Origin: Streptomyces sp. AC1-42W
GTDB lineage: Bacteria > Actinomycetota > Actinomycetes > Streptomycetales > Streptomycetaceae
Reading direction: 5' to 3'
Assembly: GCF_003248355.1 (NCBI RefSeq)
Contig: NZ_QKWY01000002.1
Location: 3,224,001-3,288,000, forward strand
Length of the DNA: 64,000 nt
The notes beneath the pieces were generated by a model. That model worked only from the letters and a program-made list of their open reading frames with translations. It was not told where the DNA came from and ran no database searches. Of this stretch, positions 25,305-33,900 are shown piece after piece. The position numbers were made by a program, and so were the translations under genes. The stretch's first letter is position 1, and each line of letters begins with the position of its first letter.

Positions 25305-25318
25305 ACGTTGTACAACGT
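25305..25318. promoter_or_regulatory. Perfect 14-bp palindrome in the hopanoid-operon upstream region
   Basis: ACGTTGTACAACGT is perfectly self-complementary and stands 148 bp before the first small ORF of the operon. The form is that of a TetR-family operator. It is the clearest regulatory signal in the 379-bp gene-free stretch 25087-25465, where I see no other gene, terminator or unambiguous -35/-10 pair. No TetR gene is adjacent, so the regulator would act in trans. Confidence 0.5.
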
Positions 25319-25465
25319 AAGCTGTACCGGTGCTGATTCGCCGCAAGTGGGGCGATACCGCCCGAGTGGGCGGCCCGGAGCCGTCCCCGGCACTGGGGAG
25401 GGCGGGCGGCGTGTCCGGAATGGGGTATTTTGGGTCAGCAGTGTAGAACGGGAGATGTGACGGCT

Positions 25466-25528
25466 ATGACGGAAGATCTCCAGCTCCGAGGTGCTCACGC
25501 CGTCCCCGCGCAGGGCGGTCCGCGGTGA
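25466..25528 (+). CDS. Possible 20-aa leader peptide coupled to hpnC
   Basis: ATG 25466 opens a 20-codon ORF (MTEDLQLRGAHAVPAQGGPR) ending in TGA that overlaps the GTG of hpnC as GTGA. GGGAG lies 11 nt upstream, whereas hpnC itself has no Shine-Dalgarno, so hpnC translation may depend on this leader. It could instead be chance. Confidence 0.4.
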   Translation: MTEDLQLRGAHAVPAQGGPR

Positions 25529-26445
25529 CCCCTACCCGGCAGGCGCGGCTCGACACCGCCGCATCCGGAACCCTCGACAAGGCAGCGCACGAGAACTTTC
25601 CGGTCGCCCCCTTCTTCCTGCCGCGCGCCTGGCGCGACGACCTGATGGCCGTCTACGGCTTCGCCCGGCTCGTCGACGACATCGGTGACGGCGACCTCGC
25701 CCCCGGCGGCGCCGACGCCGTCCACCTCGGCCTCGAACCGGACCGGTCGGACGACCGGCTCGCGATGCTCGACGCCCTGGAGCGCGACCTGCGCCGCGTC
25801 TTCGCCGCCACCGGAGAGACCCCGCACCACCCGCTGCTGCGGGCCCTGCGCCCCACCGCCCGCCGCCGCTCGCTGACCCCCGAACCCTTCCTCGGGCTCA
25901 TCGAGGCCAACCGGCAGGACCAGAAGGTCCGCCGCTACGGCACGTACGGGGAACTCCTCGCCTACTGCGAACTCTCCGCCAACCCGGTCGGCCGCCTGGT
26001 CCTCCAGCTCACCGGCACCGCCAGCCCCGAACGGCTGCGCCGCTCCGACGCCGTGTGCACCGCGCTGCAGATCGTCGAGCACCTCCAGGACGTCGCCGAG
26101 GACCTGGGCCGCGACCGCGTCTACCTGCCCGCCACCGACATGGCCCGGTTCCACGTCGGCGAGGCCGACCTCGCCGCACCCACCGCCAACGCGTCGGTGC
26201 GCTCCCTGATCGCGTACGAGGCCGAACGCGCCCGTGATCTGCTGAATGAAGGCACCCCCCTGGTGGGTAGCGTCCACGGCAGGCTCCGGCTGCTCCTCGC
26301 CGGGTTCGTGGGAGGAGGACGTGCCGCCCTCTCCGCGATCGCGGCCGCCGGCTTCGACGTACTGCCCGGACCACCCGGACCCACCAAGCCCAGCCTGCTG
26401 CGCGAAGTGGGAGTTGTCCTGCGAGAAGCGCGTAGAGAGAGGTGA
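25525..26445 (+). CDS. hpnC: HpnC, hydroxysqualene synthesis (squalene-synthase-like)
   Basis: 306-aa trans-isoprenyl diphosphate synthase-like enzyme of the three-step HpnCDE route to squalene; HpnC converts presqualene diphosphate to hydroxysqualene. The two aspartate-rich regions are FARLVDDIGDGDL (about 46-58) and IVEHLQDVAEDLGRDRVYLP. It starts with GTG 25525 in a GTGA overlap with a 20-codon ORF and itself overlaps hpnD by GTGA, giving a tight operon. Confidence 0.94.
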   Translation: MTPTRQARLDTAASGTLDKAAHENFPVAPFFLPRAWRDDLMAVYGFARLVDDIGDGDLAPGGADAVHLGLEPDRSDDRLAMLDALERDLRRVFAATGETPHHPLLRALRPTARRRSLTPEPFLGLIEANRQDQKVRRYGTYGELLAYCELSANPVGRLVLQLTGTASPERLRRSDAVCTALQIVEHLQDVAEDLGRDRVYLPATDMARFHVGEADLAAPTANASVRSLIAYEAERARDLLNEGTPLVGSVHGRLRLLLAGFVGGGRAALSAIAAAGFDVLPGPPGPTKPSLLREVGVVLREARRER

Positions 26446-27395
26446 GCCGGACCGTGGAGGGTCAGACGACCTACATGTCCGCACCGGTACAGGCCGCATA
26501 CAGTTACTGCGAGGCGGTCACCGGACAGCAGGCGCGTAACTTCGCGTACGGCATCAGGCTGCTGCCGGCCGAGAAGCGGCAGGCCATGTCGGCCCTGTAC
26601 GCCTTCTCCCGCCGCGTCGACGACATCGGCGACGGCGAACTGGCCCCGGAGACCAAGCGCGTCCGCCTGGAGACCACCCGTACCCTCCTCGACCGCGTCC
26701 GGACCGGCGCGGTGGACGAGGACGACACCGACCCGGTGGCCGTCGCGCTCGCCGACGCCGCCCGCCGGTTCCCGCTGCCCCTCGAAGGGCTCGATGAACT
26801 CATCGACGGCGTCCTGATGGACGTGCACGGCGCCGCCTACGAGACCTGGGACGACCTCAAGGTGTACTGCCGGTGCGTCGCGGGCGCCATCGGCCGGCTC
26901 AGCCTCGGCGTCTTCGGCACCGAACCCGGCGCCCCCGGCACCGAACGCGCCCCGGAGTACGCCGACACGCTCGGCCTCGCCCTCCAGCTGACGAACATCC
27001 TGCGCGACGTCCGCGAGGACGCGGGCAACGGCCGCACCTACCTCCCGGCCGACGACCTCGCCAAGTTCGGCTGCTCCGCCGGGTTCCACCGCGCGACCCC
27101 GCCCCCCGGCTCCGACTTCGCGGGCCTCGTCCACTTCGAGGTCCGGCGCGCCCGCGCCCTGTTCGCCGAGGGCTACCGGCTGCTGCCCATGCTCGACCGG
27201 CGCAGCGGGGCCTGCGTGGCGGCCATGGCCGGGATCTACCGCCGGCTCCTGGACCGCATCGAGCGCGACCCCGAGGCGGTGCTGCGCGGCCGGGTCTCGC
27301 TGCCCGGCCACGAGAAGGCGTACGTCGCCGTGCGCGGTCTGTCCGGATTCGACGCCCGCCACATCTCCCGGCGCACGGCCCGAGGGCGTGTCTGA
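26442..27395 (+). CDS. hpnD: HpnD, presqualene diphosphate synthase
   Basis: 317-aa enzyme condensing two farnesyl diphosphates to presqualene diphosphate. Motifs: SYCEAVTGQQARNFAYGIRL, first aspartate region RRVDDIGDGEL, second NILRDVREDAGNGRTYLP. It is homologous to the preceding HpnC, as expected for this route. GTG 26442 overlaps the hpnC stop; the true start could also be ATG 26475 (MSAPVQ). Its stop TGA is immediately followed by the ATG of a 45-aa ORF. Confidence 0.95.
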   Translation: MSRTVEGQTTYMSAPVQAAYSYCEAVTGQQARNFAYGIRLLPAEKRQAMSALYAFSRRVDDIGDGELAPETKRVRLETTRTLLDRVRTGAVDEDDTDPVAVALADAARRFPLPLEGLDELIDGVLMDVHGAAYETWDDLKVYCRCVAGAIGRLSLGVFGTEPGAPGTERAPEYADTLGLALQLTNILRDVREDAGNGRTYLPADDLAKFGCSAGFHRATPPPGSDFAGLVHFEVRRARALFAEGYRLLPMLDRRSGACVAAMAGIYRRLLDRIERDPEAVLRGRVSLPGHEKAYVAVRGLSGFDARHISRRTARGRV

Positions 27396-27533
27396 ATGCG
27401 TCTCAGGCACATCTCGCGCACCATGTGCATCAAGGATGAACGGAACGAACGGCGGGCAACCCCCGGCACTGCGGCCGCGTCCCTGACCGAGCAGGCCCGA
27501 CGGGAAAGCCGCCGCCGAGAGGGGGACTCATGA
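27396..27533 (+). CDS. Small 45-aa protein between hpnD and hpnE
   Basis: ATG 27396 follows the hpnD stop with no gap (TGAATG) and its TGA overlaps hpnE's ATG (ATGA), so this frame exactly fills the gap. The product is basic and polar, without membrane segment; the part ERRATPGTAAASLTEQARR recalls small Streptomyces proteins annotated DUF6380 (from memory, unverified). Function unknown; it could simply couple translation of hpnD and hpnE. Confidence 0.5.
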   Translation: MRLRHISRTMCIKDERNERRATPGTAAASLTEQARRESRRREGDS

Positions 27534-28918
27534 GTGACGACGCCCTGCGCACGTCCCGCGCCGTCGTGGTGGGCGGCGGGCTCGCCGGCACCACCGCGGC
27601 CCTGCGCCTGGCCGACGCCGGGCTTGACGTGACCCTGCTCGAAGGACGGCCCCGGCTCGGCGGACTCGCCTTCTCCTTCCGCCGCGGCGAACTGACCGTC
27701 GACAACGGACAGCACGTCTACCTGCGCTGCTGCACCGCCTACCGATGGTTCCTCGACCGGATCGACGCCGTCGGCCTCGCCCCGCTGCAAAACCGTTTGG
27801 ACGTGCCCGTTCTCGACGTCGGCCGGCCCGCCGGGCCCCGGCTGGGACGGCTGCGCCGCAACGGGCTCCCGGTCCCGCTGCACCTTGCCGCCGGCCTCGC
27901 CGGCTACCCGCACCTCTCGCTCGCCGAACGCGCCGGCGTCGCACGCGCCGCGCTCGCCCTCGGCCGGCTCGACCCGGACGACCCCGCCCTGGACGCCGAG
28001 GACTTCGGCAGCTGGCTCACCCGGCACGGCCAGTCGCCCCGCACCATCGAGGCGCTCTGGGACCTCGTCGGCGTCGCCACCCTCAACGCCACCGCGCCCA
28101 ACTCGTCGCTGGCGCTCGCCGCCAAGGTCTTCAAGACCGGACTGCTCTCCGACCCCGGCGCCGCCGACATCGGCTGGGCCTCCGTACCCCTCGGCGACAT
28201 CCACGACACCCTGTGCCGCAAGGCCCTGGACTCCGCCGGCGTACGCACCGAACTGCGCACCAAGGCCACCGCCCTCACCCGCACCGACGAGGGCGGCTGG
28301 CTGGTGGACACCGGCGCCGAGCGGATCGAGGCGGACACCGTCGTGCTGGCCGTGCCGCAGCGCGAGACCCACGCCCTGCTGCCCGAGGGCGCGCTCGACG
28401 AGCCGGACCGGCTCCTGGACATCGGCACCTCGCCGATCCTCAACGTGCACGTCGTCTACGACCGCAAGGTGCTGAAGCGGCCCTTCTTCACCGCGCTCGG
28501 CTCGCCCGTCCAATGGGTCTTCGACCGCACCGAGGCGTCCGGCCTCACCGGCCCCGGCCAGTACCTCGCGGTCTCCCAGTCCGCGGCCGGCGAGGAGATC
28601 GACCTGCCCGTCGCCGAACTGCGCGCCCGCTACCTCCCCGAGCTGGAACGGCTGCTGCCGGCCGCACGGGGCGCCGGCATCCGGGACTTCTTCGTCACCC
28701 GCGAGCGCACCGCGACCTTCGCACCCGCGCCCGGCGTCGGCCGGCTGCGTCCCGGAACCCTCACCCGCGCACCCGGTCTCTTCCTGGCAGGTGCCTGGAC
28801 CGCCACCGGCTGGCCCGCCACGATGGAGGGTGCGGTCCGCAGCGGTGCGGGCGCCGCGGACGCCGCGCTCCTGGCGCTCGGCCGCCCCCACGAACATCCG
28901 CTGCAGGAGGCGGCATGA
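27530..28918 (+). CDS. hpnE: HpnE, hydroxysqualene dehydroxylase
   Basis: 462-aa FAD-dependent amine-oxidase/phytoene-desaturase-like enzyme that reduces hydroxysqualene to squalene. FAD motif AVVVGGGLAGTTAALRLADA, family segment GELTVDNGQHVYLRCCTAYR and C-terminal FAD contact GLFLAGAWTATGWPATMEGA. ATG 27530 has GAGAGGGGG a few bases upstream. ATGA overlaps link it to the small ORF before and the prenyl synthase after. Confidence 0.95.
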   Translation: MSDDALRTSRAVVVGGGLAGTTAALRLADAGLDVTLLEGRPRLGGLAFSFRRGELTVDNGQHVYLRCCTAYRWFLDRIDAVGLAPLQNRLDVPVLDVGRPAGPRLGRLRRNGLPVPLHLAAGLAGYPHLSLAERAGVARAALALGRLDPDDPALDAEDFGSWLTRHGQSPRTIEALWDLVGVATLNATAPNSSLALAAKVFKTGLLSDPGAADIGWASVPLGDIHDTLCRKALDSAGVRTELRTKATALTRTDEGGWLVDTGAERIEADTVVLAVPQRETHALLPEGALDEPDRLLDIGTSPILNVHVVYDRKVLKRPFFTALGSPVQWVFDRTEASGLTGPGQYLAVSQSAAGEEIDLPVAELRARYLPELERLLPAARGAGIRDFFVTRERTATFAPAPGVGRLRPGTLTRAPGLFLAGAWTATGWPATMEGAVRSGAGAADAALLALGRPHEHPLQEAA

Positions 28919-30015
28919 GCAGTACCACCGGAACAAGAGGAGAGTCAGTGACCCCGGCGAATCCGGCTTCCGACACCGTGGACACCACGGACGTCACCGC
29001 GCTTCTGGAGCGCGGACGGGCCCTTTCCGCGCCGGTGCTCCGGGCCGCCGTCGACCGGCTCGCACCGCCCATGGACACCGTGGCCGCCTACCACTTCGGC
29101 TGGATCGATGCCCAGGGCAGGCCCGCCGACGGCGACGGCGGCAAGGCCGTCCGCCCGGCGCTGGCCCTGCTGTCCGCCGAGGCGGCCGGCGCCGCCGCCG
29201 AGGCCGGCGTGCCCGGCGCGGTCGCGGTCGAACTCGTGCACAACTTCTCGCTGCTGCACGACGACCTGATGGACGGCGACGAGCAGCGGCGCCACCGCGA
29301 CACCGTATGGAAGGTGCACGGCCCCGCGCAGGCGATCCTGGTCGGCGACGCCCTGTTCGCCCTGGCCAACGAGGTCGTGCTGGAACTGGGCACGGTGGAG
29401 GCGCTGCGGGCCGCCCGGCGGCTGACCGCGGCCACCCGCAAGCTCATCGACGGCCAGGCCCAGGACATCTCCTACGAGCACCGCGAGCGCGTCACGGTCG
29501 AGGAGTGCCTGGAGATGGAGGGCAACAAGACCGGCGCCCTCCTCGCCTGCGCCTGCTCCATCGGCGCGGTGCTCGGCGGCGCCGACGACCGCACCGCCGA
29601 CGTGCTGGAGGCATACGGCCACCACCTCGGGCTCGCCTTCCAGGCGGTCGACGACCTGCTCGGCATCTGGGGCGACCCCGAGTCCACCGGCAAGCAGACG
29701 TGGAGCGATCTGCGACAGCGCAAGAAGTCCCTGCCGGTCGTCGCCGCGCTCGCCGCGGGCGGACCGGCCTCCGAGCGGCTCGGCGAACTGCTCGCCGCCG
29801 ACGCCAAGAGCAGCGACTTCGACAGCTTCTCCGAGGAGGAGTTCGCCGCCCGCGCGGCGCTCATCGAGGAGGCGGGCGGTCGCGAGTGGACCGCCCAGGA
29901 GGCACGCCGTCAGCACGCGGTCGCCATAGAGGCGCTGCACGCCGTCGACATGCCGCACACCGTGCGGGCGCAGCTCACGGCGCTCGCGGACTTCGTCGTC
30001 GTACGAAAGAGATGA
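28915..30015 (+). CDS. Polyprenyl (probably farnesyl) diphosphate synthase
   Basis: 366-aa head-to-tail prenyl transferase. First aspartate-rich motif LLHDDLMDGDEQRRHR, second FQAVDDLLGIWGD (DDxxG form). In this setting it most likely makes the farnesyl diphosphate used by HpnD; chain length cannot be fixed from sequence alone. ATG 28915 overlaps hpnE's stop. A longer first section (about 35 aa) is poorly conserved, and the GTG at 28948 could be an alternative start. A GC-rich hairpin separates it from shc. Confidence 0.9.
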   Translation: MSSTTGTRGESVTPANPASDTVDTTDVTALLERGRALSAPVLRAAVDRLAPPMDTVAAYHFGWIDAQGRPADGDGGKAVRPALALLSAEAAGAAAEAGVPGAVAVELVHNFSLLHDDLMDGDEQRRHRDTVWKVHGPAQAILVGDALFALANEVVLELGTVEALRAARRLTAATRKLIDGQAQDISYEHRERVTVEECLEMEGNKTGALLACACSIGAVLGGADDRTADVLEAYGHHLGLAFQAVDDLLGIWGDPESTGKQTWSDLRQRKKSLPVVAALAAGGPASERLGELLAADAKSSDFDSFSEEEFAARAALIEEAGGREWTAQEARRQHAVAIEALHAVDMPHTVRAQLTALADFVVVRKR

Positions 30016-30048
30016 TCACCATCTGGTCCATATGAACTCGCAGTCGCC

Positions 30049-30074
30049 GGCCGGCGCCCCCACGGGCGCCGGCC
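30049..30074 (+). terminator. GC-rich hairpin between the prenyl synthase gene and shc
   Basis: GGCCGGCGCCC (30049-30059) pairs perfectly with GGGCGCCGGCC (30064-30074) around CCAC. There is no T-tract. It sits in the only sizeable gap (107 bp) within the hopanoid operon and may attenuate transcription or protect the mRNA. Confidence 0.45.
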
Positions 30075-30122
30075 GACGGAGACCCCAGCACAGCAGAGGA
30101 CCGACTGCACGAAGGGGAAGCC

Positions 30123-32126
30123 ATGACAGCGACGACCGACGGAAGCACCGGGGCCGTTGACCCCCGCGCAGCCTCGGCCAGCACCATCACCACTCAACCA
30201 ACGATCGCCGCCGACGCCGCCCTGGCCGCCGCGCGGCAGGCCGCGGAACGCTCCGTGGAGCATCTCCTCGGCAGGCAGGACGAGCAGGGCTGGTGGAAGG
30301 GCGACCTCGCCACCAACGTCACCATGGACGCCGAGGACCTCCTGCTCCGGCAGTTCCTCGGCATCCAGGACCCCGCCACGCTCCACGCGGCCGCCGGCTT
30401 CATCCGGGGCGAACAGCTCGGCGACGGAACCTGGGCGACCTTCCACGGTGGCCCCGCCGACCTCTCCGCCACCATCGAGGCGTACGTCGCGCTGCGGCTC
30501 GCCGGCGACCGGCCCGACGACCCCCACATGCGCCGGGCCGCCGGCTGGGTCCGGGACCAGGGCGGCATCGCCGCGAGCCGCGTCTTCACCCGCATCTGGC
30601 TGGCCCTCTTCGGCTGGTGGAAGTGGGACGACCTGCCCGAACTCCCGCCCGAGCTGATGTTCTTCCCCAAGTGGGTCCCGCTCAACATCTACGACTTCGG
30701 CTGCTGGGCCCGCCAGACCATCGTGCCGCTCACCATCGTCTCCGCGAAGCGGCCGGTGCGGCCCGCCCCCTTCGCGCTGGACGAGCTGCACACCGACCCG
30801 GACCACCCCGACCCGCCCCGGCGCGCCGCGCCGGTGGGGAGCTGGGACGGCCTCTTCCAGCGCCTCGACAAGGCACTGCACGTCTACCACCGGTTCGCGC
30901 CGCGCCCGCTGCGCCGCGTCGCGATGAACACCGCCGCCCGCTGGATCATCGAACGGCAGGAGAACGACGGCTGCTGGGGCGGCATCCAGCCGCCCGCCGT
31001 CTACTCCGTCATCGCCCTGCACCTCCTCGGCTACGACCTCGACCACCCGGTGATGCGGGCCGGCCTCGAATCGCTCGACCGCTTCGCCGTGTGGCGCGAG
31101 GACGGCACCCGCATGATCGAGGCGTGCCAGTCGCCCGTCTGGGACACCTGCCTCGCCACCATCGCCCTCGCCGACGCCGGGGTCGCCCCCGACCACCCCG
31201 CGCTCGTCAGGGCGGCCGACTGGATGCTCGCCGAGGAGATCGACCGGCCCGGCGACTGGGCGGTGCGCCGGCCCGATCTGGAGCCCGGCGGCTGGGCGTT
31301 CGAGTTCCACAACGACAACTACCCCGACATCGACGACACCGCGGAGGTGGCCCTCGCCCTGCGCCGGGTCCGCCACCCCGACCAGGACCGGGTGAACGCC
31401 GCCATCGAACGCGGCGTGCGCTGGACCGTCGGGATGCAGTCCCGCAACGGCGCCTGGGGCGCGTTCGACGCGGACAACACCAGCCCCTTCCCCAACCGGC
31501 TGCCCTTCTGCGACTTCGGCGAGGTCATCGACCCCCCGTCCGCCGACGTCACCGGACACGTGGTGGAGATGCTCGCCGTCGAGGGCCGCGCCACGGACCC
31601 CGTCACCCGGCGCGGAATCGAGTGGCTGCTGTCCGAACAGGACCCCAACGGGGGCTGGTTCGGACGCTGGGGCGTCAACTACGTGTACGGCACGGGGTCC
31701 GTGGTCCCCGCGCTGACCGCCGCCGGGCTGCCCGTCTCGCACCCCTCGATCCGGCGCGCGGTCGAGTGGCTGGAGTCCGTGCAGAACGACGACGGCGGCT
31801 GGGGCGAGGACCTGCGCTCGTACAGCGAGGAGAAGTGGATCGGGCAGGGGGCGTCCACCGCGTCCCAGACCGCCTGGGCCCTGCTCGCCCTGCTCGCCGC
31901 CGGCCGCCGGGACACCGTCGCCGTCACCCGCGGCATCACCTGGCTCACCGAGACCCAGCAGGCGGACGGCTCCTGGGACGAGCCCTACTTCACCGGGACC
32001 GGCTTCCCCTGGGACTTCTCCATCAACTACCACCTCTACCGGCAGGTCTTCCCGCTCACCGCACTCGGGCGCTACGTGCACGGCGACCCGTTCGCGGACC
32101 GTGCCCCGAAGCGCGAGGAGGCCTGA
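30123..32126 (+). CDS. shc: Squalene-hopene cyclase
   Basis: 667-aa monotopic membrane enzyme cyclising squalene to hopene/hopanol. The catalytic DxDD motif is DIDDTAE (about residues 402-405). QW-type repeats are spread along the chain (QDEQGWWKGDLATN, GCWGGIQPP, NGAWGAFDADN, DGGWGEDLRSY, DGSWDEPYFTGTGFP). Length is normal for bacterial SHC. ATG 30123 follows GAAGGGGAAG. TGATG overlap with hpnG. Confidence 0.97.
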   Translation: MTATTDGSTGAVDPRAASASTITTQPTIAADAALAAARQAAERSVEHLLGRQDEQGWWKGDLATNVTMDAEDLLLRQFLGIQDPATLHAAAGFIRGEQLGDGTWATFHGGPADLSATIEAYVALRLAGDRPDDPHMRRAAGWVRDQGGIAASRVFTRIWLALFGWWKWDDLPELPPELMFFPKWVPLNIYDFGCWARQTIVPLTIVSAKRPVRPAPFALDELHTDPDHPDPPRRAAPVGSWDGLFQRLDKALHVYHRFAPRPLRRVAMNTAARWIIERQENDGCWGGIQPPAVYSVIALHLLGYDLDHPVMRAGLESLDRFAVWREDGTRMIEACQSPVWDTCLATIALADAGVAPDHPALVRAADWMLAEEIDRPGDWAVRRPDLEPGGWAFEFHNDNYPDIDDTAEVALALRRVRHPDQDRVNAAIERGVRWTVGMQSRNGAWGAFDADNTSPFPNRLPFCDFGEVIDPPSADVTGHVVEMLAVEGRATDPVTRRGIEWLLSEQDPNGGWFGRWGVNYVYGTGSVVPALTAAGLPVSHPSIRRAVEWLESVQNDDGGWGEDLRSYSEEKWIGQGASTASQTAWALLALLAAGRRDTVAVTRGITWLTETQQADGSWDEPYFTGTGFPWDFSINYHLYRQVFPLTALGRYVHGDPFADRAPKREEA

Positions 32127-32782
32127 TGGGCGAGGGTCCGGGGCCGGCCGGGCCCACCGCCCCCCTGCTGATCGCCTGCGCGCTCGGCATCGAACAGCTC
32201 GCCCTGCGCACCGGCCGGGGGGCGGCGGGCGCCCCGCACCGGGCCACCGTGCTCCGTACCGGCATGGGCCCCAGAGCGGCCGAGACCGCCGTGGCCCGCG
32301 CGCTGGGCCGGTCCGGGGCGGCGGACGCCGCCGTCATCGCCTCCGGGTTCTGCGCCGGCCTCGCCCCCGGCATGCACCCGGGCGACCTGGTGGTGGCCTC
32401 GGAGACACGGGACGCCGGGGACCGCGTCCCGTGCACCGGTACGGAGGTGCTGGCCGCCGCGCTGGCCGGGGCCGTACCGGGGCGCACCGTACACACCGGT
32501 CCGCTGACCGGCTCCGACCACGTCGTGCGGGGACACGAGCGGGCGGAGCTGCGGGCCACCGGGGCGATCGCGGTGGACATGGAGTCCGCCGCGACCCTGC
32601 GCACCGCCCTGCGGTCCGGGCCGCGCCCGGTTGCCGCCGTACGGGTGGTCGTGGACGCCCCGGAGCACGAGCTCGTCCGCATCGGCACGGTCCGCGGTGG
32701 AATATCGGCTTTCCGTGTTCTCCGCGCAGTCCTGCCGGCTTTCCATGAATGGCACCGATCTTTGCTGCTCCCCAGGAGGTGA
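32126..32782 (+). CDS. hpnG: HpnG, adenosylhopane nucleosidase-like phosphorylase
   Basis: 218-aa MTA/SAH-nucleosidase-fold protein thought to remove adenine from adenosylhopane to give ribosylhopane. Visible are LRTGMGPRAAETAVARAL, VIASGFCAGLAPGMHPGDLV, and the catalytic-site IAVDMESAATLRTAL. TGATG overlap with shc and, with AGGAGGT inside its end, a ribosome site for hpnH. Context, more than motif detail, gives the substrate. Confidence 0.88.
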   Translation: MGEGPGPAGPTAPLLIACALGIEQLALRTGRGAAGAPHRATVLRTGMGPRAAETAVARALGRSGAADAAVIASGFCAGLAPGMHPGDLVVASETRDAGDRVPCTGTEVLAAALAGAVPGRTVHTGPLTGSDHVVRGHERAELRATGAIAVDMESAATLRTALRSGPRPVAAVRVVVDAPEHELVRIGTVRGGISAFRVLRAVLPAFHEWHRSLLLPRR

Positions 32783-32787
32783 GCCAG

Positions 32788-33807
32788 ATGGCCATGCCGC
32801 TTCGCCAGTCCATCAAGGTTGCGACGTATCTCATTGAACAGAAGCTCCGCAAGAGGGACAAATTCCCGCTGATCGTCGAGCTCGAACCGCTGTTCGCCTG
32901 CAACCTCGCCTGCGAGGGCTGCGGGAAGATCCAGCACCCGGCCGGTGTCCTCAAGCAGCGCATGCCCGTGGCCCAGGCCGTGGGCGCCGTGCTGGAGTCG
33001 GGCGCCCCGATGGTCTCCATCGCCGGGGGCGAACCCCTGATGCACCCGCAGATCGACGAGATCGTGCGGCAGCTCGTGGCGAAGAGGAAATACGTGTTCC
33101 TCTGCACCAACGCGATGCTGTTGCGCAAGAAGATCGAGAAGTTCACGCCCTCGCCCTATTTCGCGTTCGCGGTGCACATCGACGGAATGCGGGAACGGCA
33201 CGACGAGTCGGTCGCCAAGGAGGGCGTGTTCGACGAGGCGGTGGCGGCGATCAAGGAGGCCAAGCGGCGCGGCTTCCGGGTCACCACCAACTCCACCTTC
33301 TTCAACACCGACACCCCGCAGACCATCATCGAGGTGCTCAACTTCCTCAACGACGACCTCCAGGTGGACGAGATGATGATCTCGCCCGCCTACGCCTACG
33401 AGAAGGCGCCCGACCAGGAACACTTCCTGGGCGTCGAGCAGACCCGCGAGCTGTTCCGCAAGACCTTCGCCGGCGGCAACCGCGGCCGCTGGCGGCTCAA
33501 CCACTCGCCGCTCTTCCTGGACTTCCTGGAGGGCAAGGCCGACTTCCCCTGCACCGCCTGGGCCATCCCCAACTACTCGCTGTTCGGCTGGCAGCGGCCC
33601 TGCTACCTGATGAGCGACGGCTACGTGCCCACGTACCGGCAGCTCATCGAGGAGACCGACTGGGACAAGTACGGCCGGGGCAAGGACCCGCGCTGCGCCA
33701 ACTGCATGGCGCACTGCGGCTACGAGCCCACCGCCGTCCTCGCCACCATGGGCTCCCTCAAGGAATCCCTGCGCGCCGCACGCGAGACCGTCGGCGGAAG
33801 CCGCTGA
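32788..33807 (+). CDS. hpnH: HpnH, radical SAM adenosylhopane synthase
   Basis: 339-aa radical SAM enzyme joining a 5'-deoxyadenosyl radical to diploptene to form adenosylhopane. The [4Fe-4S] cysteines are C38, C42 and C45 (LFACNLACEGCGK); SIAGGEPLMHP is the glycine-rich SAM contact. Additional C-terminal cysteines lie in PRCANCMAHCGYEPTA. ATG 32788 with AGGAGGT 8 nt upstream; an earlier in-frame ATG (32749) lies inside hpnG and is rejected. Confidence 0.96.
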   Translation: MAMPLRQSIKVATYLIEQKLRKRDKFPLIVELEPLFACNLACEGCGKIQHPAGVLKQRMPVAQAVGAVLESGAPMVSIAGGEPLMHPQIDEIVRQLVAKRKYVFLCTNAMLLRKKIEKFTPSPYFAFAVHIDGMRERHDESVAKEGVFDEAVAAIKEAKRRGFRVTTNSTFFNTDTPQTIIEVLNFLNDDLQVDEMMISPAYAYEKAPDQEHFLGVEQTRELFRKTFAGGNRGRWRLNHSPLFLDFLEGKADFPCTAWAIPNYSLFGWQRPCYLMSDGYVPTYRQLIEETDWDKYGRGKDPRCANCMAHCGYEPTAVLATMGSLKESLRAARETVGGSR

Positions 33808-33900
33808 GCCGCTAGGGCCTGTCGGCCGGCGGGCGGCTCGTCCCGCCCGCCGACCCCGGCCGTCACCCGAGGTGGAACAGGACCAGAGAGGGGGCCCGGC

